DNA of 52,088 nt from Bifidobacterium sp. (lineage in GTDB: Bacteria; Actinomycetota; Actinomycetes; Actinomycetales; Bifidobacteriaceae). The DNA lies in assembly GCF_022640935.1 (NCBI RefSeq), contig NZ_JALCCV010000013.1, positions 1-52,088 on the forward strand, in the 5' to 3' direction. Positions within the stretch are counted from its first letter, which is position 1; every line of letters starts with the position of its first letter. Positions 25,594 through 35,800 of the stretch are shown here, one piece after another. Both the position numbers and the translations under genes were made by a program. Under the pieces are notes generated by a model. That model had not been told where the DNA came from. It worked only from the letters and a program-made list of their open reading frames with translations, and did not search any database.

Positions 25594-28500
25594 ATGACGT
25601 TGTTCGCCAGAATATGCAATCGAATCATGCTCGCCCTGCGAATGGTCATGGCGGAGCTTGTTGCATTCGTGATTCCCGATGGGCACCGGGCACGCCATTT
25701 AGCTCAAGGTAAAGCCTTACTGGGCCGGTCAATGCTGATTCGAGTGTTCGCCGCTTCGCTGGTCTTGGCCATGGTGGTGCCGATGACTACGAATCATGAT
25801 GCGTTGGCGGCGGACTCAGCTGATTCCTCTGGTACCTCGTTGGTCTCGGAGAGTTTCGGCGGCACGCAAGTCGCAAGTTCAAGGTTCATCCCGTTGGGAG
25901 ATGCATGCCTCACCAATGCCTCCAGGAACCCGATCGTAGATCCAGCGAATGGCACACAAATCAAAGGATGTTCGAAGACGAATAAGACGCCTGGAATTAC
26001 TCCTGATCCCACTTCGGGAGGGTGGTTGCAGCTCACCGACACCACCGGCAACACGTCGGGTGGTGTGGTCTACAATCAGGCGATTCCGGCGCAATACGGA
26101 GTAGACATAACATTCGATCAGGCTCAGTATGGAGGTAGCGGTGCCGATGGTATTGGATTCTTCCTTACTGATGGTTCATATAATCTGACGAAGACCGGCG
26201 CGACCGGTGGCTCAATGGGATATGCACCGAAGATCGGTACGGGTTCCACGGATGCCCTAGGCGCTGTTGGAGGGTTCATCGGTCTTGCTCTGGATCGTTA
26301 CGGGAATTTTCAGAGGGCCGCTGAGGGCCGTGGGCAGGGGTGTGCTGCGGCGGGAGAGAACCCGGGCATTGCCGGTAATATTGTTCCTAATAGTGTTACA
26401 TTGCGCGGACCAGGCGGTAAATTACTGGCTGACGGCACTCGAGACAAGGACTGGAGTTCCGGTTATTGCCTGTTGGACACCAAGAAACTGACAGACGTCA
26501 ATCCGGGTGCGACATTGGCATCGGGAACTTCAAATCCGGTGAGCGTACATATCACCGTCACTGCGCCGGATGCCAATAACAGTGCGGTGGTAACTGTTCA
26601 GTTGAAGATGAGTGGTGAGAGTGATTACACCACGTATCTGACCACCACGGTTCCCAATGTTCCGTCAAGTTATAAGCTCGGTTTCTCTGGGGCAACGGGA
26701 GGTCTCAACGATGTCCATCTGATTCGTAACCTCGATATCAAGACAATACGCACGTTGCCCACTCTTTCGCTCGTAAAGCAGGTGGATTCCTCAAGCCCGA
26801 ATGCGAAGTCAGTGTATGATTCGGGCGACACGGTGCCTTATTCCTTTGTTGTGACGAATGGAAGCATCGAGACGTTGAACAGCATCGCGGTGCACGATGA
26901 CAAGGTATCAGACATTTCCTGTGTTGCAACCACGCTTGCTCCAAATGCGTCGACGACGTGTACCGGTTCGCATGTTCTCACTGCTGCAGAGGCGGCAAAC
27001 GGCTCATTCCGCAACGAGGCCACGGCTACCGGCACCGATGTCGATGGCGCTACGATCACCAGTAACCCCTCGGAGGTCGTCGTACCTACCACCGTTAACA
27101 ACAGCTTTCTGCAATGCACGGCTGGGGCAGTGTATTCGCTTAATGGTGACGGCAACGTGTACAAGGTCACGAGCAGCGGATATGGCAGTTCACTGTTTGA
27201 CTTCGGCAGTGGAACGTGGAATGCGTTGGGTATTTCGGAGGGGGGGCAGTACGCGTATGCCGCTCAGCGCAACACAAATAATAATGCCACGATAGCGCGG
27301 CGCGATCTTTCCAACGGCGTCACAACGACTCTGGCAACTGTCGGTCTAGGATTTGGCAGTAGCTACCTTGTCGCTGGAGCGGTCGACTTGCAGACGGGAC
27401 GCTACGTTTTCGGCGGCCCGGGGTCGAGCGGTCGCATGCAACTGCTCGCCTTCGATCCTTCGAACAATTCCACAAAAGCCATAGGCTACATCGCTATCTC
27501 CGGGCAAACCAACGGTGATCTTGCTTTCGATGCGCTTGGCAACTTGTACCTCGTGACCAGCAGTAGCGGCACTAATCACATGTATCGGGTTGATGCCTCG
27601 ACGATGGGTGCCGCCTACGCTGGTGCTGCAAATGCCAATCGGCAACTGGCTACAGTCGAGGTTGCCCAGCCAACGACGAATTGGCCTACTAATACAGGTG
27701 CTGATGCCCTTGCCGTTAACGGTATTGCATTCCAGACAGACGGCAAGGTGTTCCTAGGCAATAACGCATCAATCTATGTTTCTGACCTCACTTCCTGGTC
27801 ACGGGACACGCAGTGGTCTGTTGCTTCGGGAAGCAGCGATCTCGCCAGTTGTGCGTCGCCACCTACTATCAAGCTACAGAAGGACGTGAAGTCGAGGTAC
27901 AACGATAGCGACCAGTTCTCGCTGAGTCTCACGCGAACTGATGTGAGCTCAAATACTGCCCTTGGCAGCGCGACAACTTCAGGTACTGATACCGGCATAC
28001 AGAACACTGCAGGAGAATTTGTCGATCCCAAACTCACAGCAAGCGGACAGATGTTGAGCTTTGCCGAGACAGGTGCGGGCGGGGCCAATCTTACAAACTA
28101 CGACACAAGCTGGAGCTGCAAAGATGATTCCGGGCAAACAGTGATCAATGCATCGGGAGACGGTGGTTCGGGTTCGCTCGCTGTCCCGAAACCAGCCAGC
28201 TGGGCCACCGGACTCGACTTGGTATGCACCATCACCAACACGGCAAAACCGCACCCTGCAACGGTGACGATAGAAAAAAGCATCCAAGACGTCAACGGCA
28301 ACCAGATCGCTACTACCGATTTTGATGGCAATCAGGTGAAGCAGGGTTGGCCCATGGCTGTTGCGCTATCTGATAACGCGCCGGCCGGGGTGCAGATCAG
28401 CGGTGATACCGTGCAAAACACCGATCAGAATGGCAAGGTCTCTGGTTGGACCGTTACTTTCCCCAGTGGGGTGGCGCAGACGTCCGTGGACGTCACAGAG

Positions 28501-29145
28501 ACCCAAGGCTCTTTGCAGGGATATGCTTTCGACAACCTCCAGTGCCAGGTGAACTCCGACAGTTTCGAATCAGTTTCGGCAACGCAAGGGACCGGGGCTA
28601 ATACAAACAAGGTCACCGGGGCGGTTGATGTTGCCCCTGGCGATGCTGTGATCTGCATATTTACCAATAGGCAGCAGCCTGGTTCGGTCACTTGGTCCAA
28701 AGTCGCTGATGACTCCTCCCGGACGAAACTGGCTGGCTCTCAATGGCAATTGACGTACCCCGATGGCTCCGCAAAGACGATCAAAGATTATTCGGAGTCA
28801 GGCAGCAACAACATTGCTACGGCGGGTGACACCTACGGTTTCAAGGTCTCTGATTTGCCTTGGGGCACATATATTCTTGTCGAGACCAAGGCGCCCACCG
28901 GGTATGTTTTGCCTGACGAGAATCTTCCCGCGAATCAACACACCTTCACTGTTTCCGGCGCGAGCGGATTGGAGGAAAACTTCTCTGATCCGTTCATTAA
29001 TAGGCAGCAAACAGTTCCAGATCTTCCTCTTACTGGTGGAACGAGTTCCGACTCGTTCCTCATAGGAGGCATCGCAGTACTAGCCCTCTCTGGCGTTGCC
29101 GGTTTTATAGCCGTGAAACGCAGGAAGGGGAAAGCCAAGGGATAG
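25594..29145 (+). CDS. Large LPxTG pilus-tip-type adhesin with lectin-like domain
   Basis: A 1183-residue cell-wall-anchored protein. A long N-terminal leader contains the hydrophobic segment SMLIRVFAASLVLAMVVPM (~46-64). Residues ~85-390 resemble an L-type lectin sandwich (VDITFDQAQYGGSGADGIGFFLTDGS; GLALDRYGNF). A DUF11-like Ig domain follows (~395-500), then a YVTN/WD-like propeller segment (~505-760; VYSLNGDGNVYKV), further Ig-like domains, and a SpaA-type domain ending in the E-box VETKAPTGYVLP. The C-terminus has LPLTGG (nucleotides 29023-29037), a hydrophobic helix and KRRKGKAKG. It is first in the pilus cluster, with GAGGA before ATG. It is probably the minor tip pilin that binds a glycan; the ligand is unknown. 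Confidence 0.82.
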   Translation: MTLFARICNRIMLALRMVMAELVAFVIPDGHRARHLAQGKALLGRSMLIRVFAASLVLAMVVPMTTNHDALAADSADSSGTSLVSESFGGTQVASSRFIPLGDACLTNASRNPIVDPANGTQIKGCSKTNKTPGITPDPTSGGWLQLTDTTGNTSGGVVYNQAIPAQYGVDITFDQAQYGGSGADGIGFFLTDGSYNLTKTGATGGSMGYAPKIGTGSTDALGAVGGFIGLALDRYGNFQRAAEGRGQGCAAAGENPGIAGNIVPNSVTLRGPGGKLLADGTRDKDWSSGYCLLDTKKLTDVNPGATLASGTSNPVSVHITVTAPDANNSAVVTVQLKMSGESDYTTYLTTTVPNVPSSYKLGFSGATGGLNDVHLIRNLDIKTIRTLPTLSLVKQVDSSSPNAKSVYDSGDTVPYSFVVTNGSIETLNSIAVHDDKVSDISCVATTLAPNASTTCTGSHVLTAAEAANGSFRNEATATGTDVDGATITSNPSEVVVPTTVNNSFLQCTAGAVYSLNGDGNVYKVTSSGYGSSLFDFGSGTWNALGISEGGQYAYAAQRNTNNNATIARRDLSNGVTTTLATVGLGFGSSYLVAGAVDLQTGRYVFGGPGSSGRMQLLAFDPSNNSTKAIGYIAISGQTNGDLAFDALGNLYLVTSSSGTNHMYRVDASTMGAAYAGAANANRQLATVEVAQPTTNWPTNTGADALAVNGIAFQTDGKVFLGNNASIYVSDLTSWSRDTQWSVASGSSDLASCASPPTIKLQKDVKSRYNDSDQFSLSLTRTDVSSNTALGSATTSGTDTGIQNTAGEFVDPKLTASGQMLSFAETGAGGANLTNYDTSWSCKDDSGQTVINASGDGGSGSLAVPKPASWATGLDLVCTITNTAKPHPATVTIEKSIQDVNGNQIATTDFDGNQVKQGWPMAVALSDNAPAGVQISGDTVQNTDQNGKVSGWTVTFPSGVAQTSVDVTETQGSLQGYAFDNLQCQVNSDSFESVSATQGTGANTNKVTGAVDVAPGDAVICIFTNRQQPGSVTWSKVADDSSRTKLAGSQWQLTYPDGSAKTIKDYSESGSNNIATAGDTYGFKVSDLPWGTYILVETKAPTGYVLPDENLPANQHTFTVSGASGLEENFSDPFINRQQTVPDLPLTGGTSSDSFLIGGIAVLALSGVAGFIAVKRRKGKAKG

Positions 29146-29254
29146 CGAGTGGCGCGGTGACTGGCGGTGCCAAGAGGAGCCCGCCGAATAGGTGATACAG
29201 TTTTACGGTTTAATTTTTACGTCGTTGATTCGGCGTGACAAGAAAGGTACAGAA

Positions 29255-30867
29255 ATGAAGGAAACCAAGAAAAGGGGAGCCCTGAGAGCGGTGACTGCCA
29301 TCTGCACGGCAGCGGCTGCTCTGTGCGTAGGCTCCTAGCGGCAGCCACGGCGAGTGCTGCCACAGCCCCGGTGTTCGGCAACATCACGGACACTCAGGGT
29401 TCGATCATCATCCACAAGCATGAGCACCAAACAACCACAAATGAGACCGCGAAGCCTGATGGATCATCCGATATTAGCACCGATACGATCGACGGCGTGA
29501 CCTTCACCGTATACAAGGTGAACGATTTGGATCTCCTCAATACTGCGACGGATTGGAACGGCCTGGACGCCGTGAAGGTTCCCGCGGTCGTCACACCGAA
29601 CACCACGATTTCCATCAACGGCACGGATCACACGCTCACCAAGGTCGCGGATGTAACCACCCAGAGCGGCGGCATCGCGAAGGCAGAGGGCTTGGACGTG
29701 GCAGCGTATGTTGTCGTGGAAACAAAACGTCCCTCCAATGTTGTTGATTCTGCTCAGCCGTTCTTGGTGACGATTCCGTTCCCGGACAATGCAAATACCA
29801 AGGGTTGGCTGTATGACGTCAACGTCTACCCGAAGAACGGTGTTGCGGGTATTACCAAGTCCGTGGACTCTCAAACTGATCTCGGTTTGGGCGCCACGGC
29901 GACCTATCCCGTGACGGGTGACGTTCCGGTTCTGGCTGATGGCTCGTATCTGAAGTACTACATCATCAAAGATAATTTCGATTCTCGCCTGACCAACCAC
30001 AAGGTTGCATCTGTGCAAGTTGATGGTGTTGATGTGAATCCCGATTACTACGTCAAGTCACCGACACCTGGTACCGACGAAACTACGGTTGGCTTCACCA
30101 AGGCCGGTCTAGCTTGGCTCCAGACGCAGCAGGGCAAAAAGGTCGTCGTCACCTACACTGCCACCGTGAACGCGGTCGGCGACGGCACGATCAAGAACAC
30201 TGCCACGCTCTATACCGACACTGATACGACCAGCGACCCGACGAATCCGAACACCCCGGAGCCTCCGACCACTCCTGGAGATATCCCCCCGGATCCTTCG
30301 AACCCAAATCCTCCGACTCCGCCGACCACACCTGATGTCGAGCAGAAGTGGGGCGATCTGATTATCAAGAAGGTTGACGACGGCAACGGCAGCGCCCCAC
30401 TTACGGGAGCTGAGTTCAAGGTATACGAGTCTGCTGATCCCTATGCTGCTTCCTGCACCAGCAAGGCAACCACCGGCGACCCGATCAAGGTCCAGGGCGG
30501 AACCGGCGCCGATGGTGCCACGTTCACCACCGGAACCGACGGCAAGGTCACGATTCCCGGCCTGTTCGTTTCGGATTCAGTGAACGCCACAATTAACGCC
30601 GAACAGCGTTGCTATGTGGTCGTCGAGACCAAGGCGCCAACCGGTTATGTGTTGCCTTCCGGTGATGCGGCGAAGACGGCCGTGGCTGTGAAGTATGGAC
30701 AGACTGCGACTTCGACTGTTGATACAACAGTCTCCAATACCAAGCAGGCCATCCCCGGTCTGCCGCTGACCGGCTCGCAAGCGATGATTGTGGTTGTCGC
30801 CGCGGGCGTGCTGCTCGTGGGCGGTTCCATCTCCTTGGTCATTGCCAACCGCAGGCGCAGGGCCTGA
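29255..30867 (+). pseudogene. Major pilin subunit with out-of-frame signal peptide
   Basis: ATG 29255 has a GAAAGG ribosome site and encodes a good signal peptide start (MKETKKRGALRAVTAICTAA), but the frame stops at TAG 29336. The pilin continues one frame over from about 29335 (LAAATASAATAPVFG). One extra base near 29333-29335 would restore a single ~537-residue protein. The body has all backbone-pilin features: pilin motif WLYDVNVYPK with its lysine codon at 29833, an isopeptide-type domain, a Pro/Thr-rich linker (~30235-30335), a SpaA domain with E-box YVVVETKAPTGYVLP, and LPLTG (30760-30774) plus a helix and RRRR tail. GTG 29323 could start a short-leader product but has no ribosome site. 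A real mutation, a phase-OFF state or a sequence error are all possible. Confidence 0.8.
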
Positions 30868-30940
30868 GCAAACTTCATCCATTCGTATGGCTTGGGCTGC
30901 CGGGGCTTATACCCGGCGGTCAAGGCCGTATGAATGCTTG

Positions 30941-30990
30941 ATATAACGAGTGCGTCGTGGCTTCCTAAGGCTGCGGCGCACTCGTCATAT
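30941..30990 (+). terminator. Strong hairpin after the major pilin gene
   Basis: ACGAGTGCG (30946-30954) pairs with CGCACTCGT (30977-30985), and flanking ATAT on both sides and inner GC pairs lengthen the stem to about 13 bp. It lies 70 bases after the pilin stop. It probably terminates or attenuates transcription before the sortase gene. Confidence 0.55.
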
Positions 30991-31111
30991 AAGGGTGGCG
31001 CACAGTTTCCCGTCTCCGGGCATCTGGCCCAAGACGGCTTGAAGGATCTTTCCTGATGCCTGTGCAAAGCTTGAGCCTGAGATTTCGCACGCGGGATCAC
31101 GAAATACGCCA

Positions 31112-31313
31112 TATCGACCTTATTTATGGCACGTTTTCATGATTGCAGAGGTATATCTCGCTTATTTGTAGCATTGTTTCAACGTAAGCGCGGGCGTATG
31201 GGCTTAAAACCGCTATGCAGCAACGGCAATAGTCGTGGTGATGTGCGAAAGGTGCTACAAATAAGCCCGATAGACATCCGCAGCACCTGAAGTCTGCTAC
31301 AAATAAGCATGAT
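31112..31313. repeat. Four-box structured inverted repeat element, copy 2
   Basis: It has the same architecture as copy 1. CTTATTTATGGCA lies at 31119, CTTATTTGTAGCA at 31161, TGCTACAAATAAG at 31253 and TGCTACAAATAAG at 31295. Both same-strand pairs have exactly 42-bp spacing, and the centre is 79 bp. The central ~80 bp and the between-box sequences show little similarity to copy 1, so the boxes and their geometry are what is conserved. It occupies part of the 683-bp gap between the pilin and sortase genes. The rest of that gap holds the terminator hairpin upstream and a GCCATGC/GCATGGC inverted repeat at 31430-31449; I see no gene there. Confidence 0.8.
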
Positions 31314-31550
31314 GCACGAACAACAGCACGGTTCCACATGGCAAAACGTGAAACTTCGGTCCAACTTGTTGCAGGCATCGCCAGCCTGATGTGGTTTGCC
31401 GCGGTTCGGGTCTCGTGCTAAGTATTCCGGCCATGCTTCCATGCATGGCGAGTGTCTCTCTTCGCATATGTCCGTATACGTCAGTCAATGATGGCAATAG
31501 CAATGATATAGCTGCTTGCAGCTCTGGCAACTCCAGGAAAGGATGTGCGC

Positions 31551-32579
31551 ATGGTGCTTCGACGTCTCTTTGCCGCCGACAAGGCGGCGTCCCAGCGCCG
31601 CGACACGCGCAATGAAGCCAGTGGCAACGGCCAAGCTGTCAGCGGCGCTGATCCCAATGCCCGCAATGATCGGGGCGGCAGCGGGAACACCCGCAGCACA
31701 GACGCCCGCCGCGGCGGCATGATCACCATCCTCTCAGGGGCCCTCGCCTTTCTCGGCGTGTGTGCGCTCCTCTACCCAATGGCCGCCTCTTGGGTGAGCC
31801 AATATAACCAGTCCAAGGTCATCATCAGCAATCTACAGGGCGAGAATGCCGCAACTAAGGCCCAGGACAGCAGGGAAATCGCCCTCGCGCGTGCATACAA
31901 CTCGAAGCTGAGCACCGGAGCCGCCACCTATAAGGCCGAGGACAACGCCCCGACCAGCAGTGCCGACAAATCCCTGCACAGCCTGTATGAATCCGCATTG
32001 AGCAGCGACAGCGGTGTCATGGCAAGAATACAGATACCCGCGATCGACCTCGACCTGCCCGTCTACCACGGCACTGACGACGCCACGCTGCTCAAGGGCA
32101 TCGGTCATCTCGAGGGTACATCGATGCCCGTCGGCGGCGAGGGCACGCACGCGGTGCTCACCGGTCACAGAGGACTGGCCAACGCCACCATGTTCACATA
32201 CCTCAATAAGGTCAAGGACGGCGACGAATTCACCATCAGCACATTCGGCGACGTGCTCACGTACCGGGTCATCCGCACCCAGGTTGTCGACCCGGATCAA
32301 ACCAAATCGTTGCGGCCCGTGGCCGGCCAAGACCTCGTCACGCTCGTGACCTGCACGCCGCTGGGGATCAACACGCAGCGCATCTTCGTGACCGGGCAGC
32401 GCGTGTACCCGACCCCTGTCGCCGCCGTGAACGACGCCAGCAAACGACCGACCATCCCGAGGTTCCCGTGGTGGATGGTGATGCTGTTCGCCGCCATTGT
32501 GCTCGATGCCGCGTATCTTCGGATCAGCCTGTCTCCGTGGCGGCAGATACGGCACGCCGCGTGGCGGCCGAAGGGGTGA
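31551..32579 (+). CDS. Class C (pilus-assembly) sortase
   Basis: A 342-residue membrane-anchored transpeptidase that links pilin subunits through the LPxTG threonine and the pilin-motif lysine. It has an N-terminal helix (ILSGALAFLGVCALLYPMAASWV) and a C-terminal helix (WWMVMLFAAIVLDAAYL), as in class C sortases. The catalytic residues are H206 (LTGHRGL), C268 (TLVTCTPLG) and R277 (NTQRIFVTG). The usual Asp-Pro-aromatic lid motif is not evident in the N-terminal arm. ATG 31551 was chosen over GTG 31545 because the AGGAAAGG ribosome site is too close to the GTG. It lies downstream of both pilin genes and is its own transcription unit or reads through from them. Confidence 0.92.
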   Translation: MVLRRLFAADKAASQRRDTRNEASGNGQAVSGADPNARNDRGGSGNTRSTDARRGGMITILSGALAFLGVCALLYPMAASWVSQYNQSKVIISNLQGENAATKAQDSREIALARAYNSKLSTGAATYKAEDNAPTSSADKSLHSLYESALSSDSGVMARIQIPAIDLDLPVYHGTDDATLLKGIGHLEGTSMPVGGEGTHAVLTGHRGLANATMFTYLNKVKDGDEFTISTFGDVLTYRVIRTQVVDPDQTKSLRPVAGQDLVTLVTCTPLGINTQRIFVTGQRVYPTPVAAVNDASKRPTIPRFPWWMVMLFAAIVLDAAYLRISLSPWRQIRHAAWRPKG

Positions 32580-32885
32580 ACCGCGGCGAGGCACAGCGTT
32601 GCGACGCATGTCGCGGGTGGTGCCTCTGCGCAATAGGCAAAAGAGACCTAAGGGCATTTCGGCACCTGCCTGGTCTCAAACCATGTGCTGACGCGCATGT
32701 AAAAACTGGGGATATGACAGTCTCACATGGCAGTGAACATACCTGAGAACCCGCGCAGACTCTTGTAAAAAACCCGTCTCGGACCTACGCTGGCAAACAA
32801 TGTAAATATTTCGTGATGCTCTTGCCGGCTCATTATGGCCTGACAACGAGTTTTGCGGTTTCTGGTTGAAGGGTGAAGGAATCCC
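32580..32885 (+). promoter_or_regulatory. Non-coding gap before the large adhesin
   Basis: A 306-bp gap with no supportable gene. The half nearest the adhesin is A/T-rich (around 32765-32850) compared with flanking DNA and probably contains its promoter, but I could not place -35 and -10 boxes with confidence. Confidence 0.3.
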
Positions 32886-35800
32886 ATGAGAACACGACGG
32901 TTTCATACCGGCAAGTTAGTAGTGTCTCTGCGAACTATAGAGAGGGCGACAGTGGCATTGGTCGCCACTGTGGCGATGGTTTTGGTGGGCATGCTGGTAC
33001 GGCCTGGCGAGGCGCTCGCCGCTGAGGGCGGAGCTGCCGCGGAAGGCACTTATTCCATTGTCCTGTTGAATTCGAATGGGGATCCCATCACGGCAGGCGA
33101 CAAGCTTGCCCAAGGCTCCCAAGTCACATTCAATCTGCATTATCCCGGTGCCGATGGGTCCACCATGGCGGATCTCGCAGGCAAAACCGTGACGCTGAAG
33201 GTCATTGACGGCGTTACGGTTCCCAACGGGAATCTTGATATCAGCGGGAATGCCGCTCTCGCGAGTGCGGTTGGCGACAAGGATGCCGGAACGGTCACGT
33301 TCACGTTCAAAAGCGACATGACCGGCGTCGACGGCGGAAGCTACGACCTGCATGCGATTGTGAACAACGTCGACGATACCAGTTATCAGGACGTGACATG
33401 GAGCGTGAATAACGGCACGCCCAGCACAGTCAACATCATCGTCGAGAATCCGTCGTCACCGGTCAATCCCGTTAACGACAATACAAACAAGAACCTTGCA
33501 GGCGGCAATCTCAGCCAGTATCTTGACATTACAAGGAATGCGAACGGGGACCCGACCGGCATTGCGTTCAAAGAGGTGAACGGCAAGTCGATCACCGATG
33601 AGACGATCACGTACCAGCTGTCTGTAGATTCGAAAAATGCGCGCAACGGGTTGACGATCACCGATACCGCTCCCTCGGGGTTGCAGGTCGATAAAGGCTC
33701 ATTCCAACCCACGCTAACGCTGTACGACGAGAACGGCGTCACCAAGGGAACCGAAGATTTCACTACCCAGCCGTCTTTCCAGGGGCAGGATTTCACCTAT
33801 GACAATGTCGATCTGCCGGCGAATTCCCGACTTCGCATCACGTACACGGAGAAGCTGACATCAAAAGGCGCACAAGATCTGCTCGACAAACTGAATGCCG
33901 ATTTCGACAAGCTTGATCTTAACAATCAAGGCGGCATCCTTATCTCGGAAATCCTGACGAACAATGTTGTCTACGCATCGGGAGGCCAGAGCACGAACAA
34001 GAAGGCCGATATCAAGGCGGAGATCAAAGTCCCGGGCGGCTTCGATGGGAACGGTCCGGATGGAGGCCCGCTGTTTTCGAAGGAATCGAGCTTGGGGGGT
34101 AACTCGGTTAAGAATCAATATGGTGGTGGCTCATATGTCGTCAAATACGATGAAAACGGTAAAGTGATACCTCAGGATGTCACCTATACTCTGAACGCCG
34201 ATCTCAGCTACTTTGATGGAACGAGCGCTTACCGCACGCTGGCTAAGGACGAGAACGGCGAAGTTCAAAATGTCATCGTCCAAGATGCGCTGCTGCCGCA
34301 GAACCAGAGTTCCGGTGCTGCTCATTGGCTCACTGATGATGCTAACTTCATTGCGGCGTCAAATACGAAGACGAATGCCGACGTTCCTCTTACGAAGGTC
34401 AACGATAACAATACTTTGCAGGCGACTCCGTTCTCGTATTACGTGAGCGGACTTAACGTATACGTGAATCTTGGAACAGATCCTAACCCATACAAGATCG
34501 AGCTGAAAGCCCAAATCACCGATCCATCGAAATTGCTACAACAGTACAACGACAGTCACACTGATCGGACTGTCGGGCAACTCAACAACGACCTTTACGT
34601 GCTTACCCACACCGAGGGCAATCCGAACGTCAACAACACGCCGAGCTTCCACACTTGGGTTGTCGACCACGTCTTCGATCCGACAGCCCCGGGTTCCGAT
34701 CCAGTCAAAGACGGCAAGGTGTTCAACAAAACCGCGGACAATGCCTCGATCCATGTCGAGCCGGGCCAGTCGGCCACCGTCCCCTTCACCTTCACTCTCA
34801 ACGCTGACACGACATACGACCGCATTGACGTGACCAAGACGACAATCACCGATCCCTTGGATCCCAATATTTTCGATCTGAGTGCTAAGGCTGTCGCGGC
34901 TCTGCAGAATAACCTCGTGATCACATACGGTGGCACGCAGCAGGACAGCTCCGCCTTCAAGGTCAATGTCGACGCAACGGGCAAGCTGACGCTGGTCGCT
35001 TCCGACCAGTTCAAGAGTGAGCATGAAGCTGATTCAAAGCAGCAGCTCAAAATCACGCTTCCGTTGGAGTTGAAGCCGATCACGGGCAAGCAAACGCTGC
35101 AGATCACCAACACGGCGACGGCCGATGGTGCCGACGAGGCGCCTTCCTATACGTCTTCCGCCGATGCCGAGGCAACCACGTTTGGCAACGAGTACGAAGT
35201 GCGCAAAACGGTCAGCTACGGCAACGCCAGCGACTTCTCCTCCACACTTCGGATCGATCCGAACACGCTTACAGAGGCAGCCCCCAACAACTTCTTCTAT
35301 TACAAGGTCGAAGTGATTCCACACGGCGGGTACAATTCCTGGATTGTGCCGTTGAGGGACGTACTTCCCGCTGGCCTTACGTTCGATGGTGTGCAGAATG
35401 CCAACGGGGGAACGGGAACCGCAGATGACCCTTGGCTGCTCGACAATAATCTCGAAGCCGTTTGGGATGATTCATCCAACGGCATCAAGCTGCAATCCCA
35501 AAACTATAACGGGTCGACTGGGGCCAGAATATCGGGACCTGTCTCGCTCATCTTCAGAACGAAGCTGACGGATTGGACTGCCGATAAGCCGATCATCAAC
35601 ACGATTGGCAGTGCAGGCGCCACTGTTGTGCCAAGCGAGGGCTATCCGATCCTTATCTCCAAGGCAAACACGCAGAACCCTCTTGCCGCCGTTGCCGGCG
35701 GGAAGTTCCAGGTGTCTGCCCAGAAGATCGATGCTGAGACCGGCGATTCTGTCGACGATCCCATTTCATTCACTGACGCCACGATCAGCAATGGTGTGCT

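Noticed and set aside
29323..29337. GTG 29323 as the true start of the major pilin
   Set aside because: There is no ribosome site, the resulting leader is too short, and a proper signal-peptide start with a ribosome site lies at 29255 in the adjacent frame.
20666..31313. The two four-box elements as ends of a composite transposon carrying the pilus genes
   Set aside because: The interval includes glgP, a core metabolic gene, there is no transposase, and the elements are not identical as recent transposon ends would be.
31124..31378. Leftward open frame of 84 codons across element copy 2
   Set aside because: It is explained by the repeat boxes and has no convincing start, ribosome site or recognisable domain.
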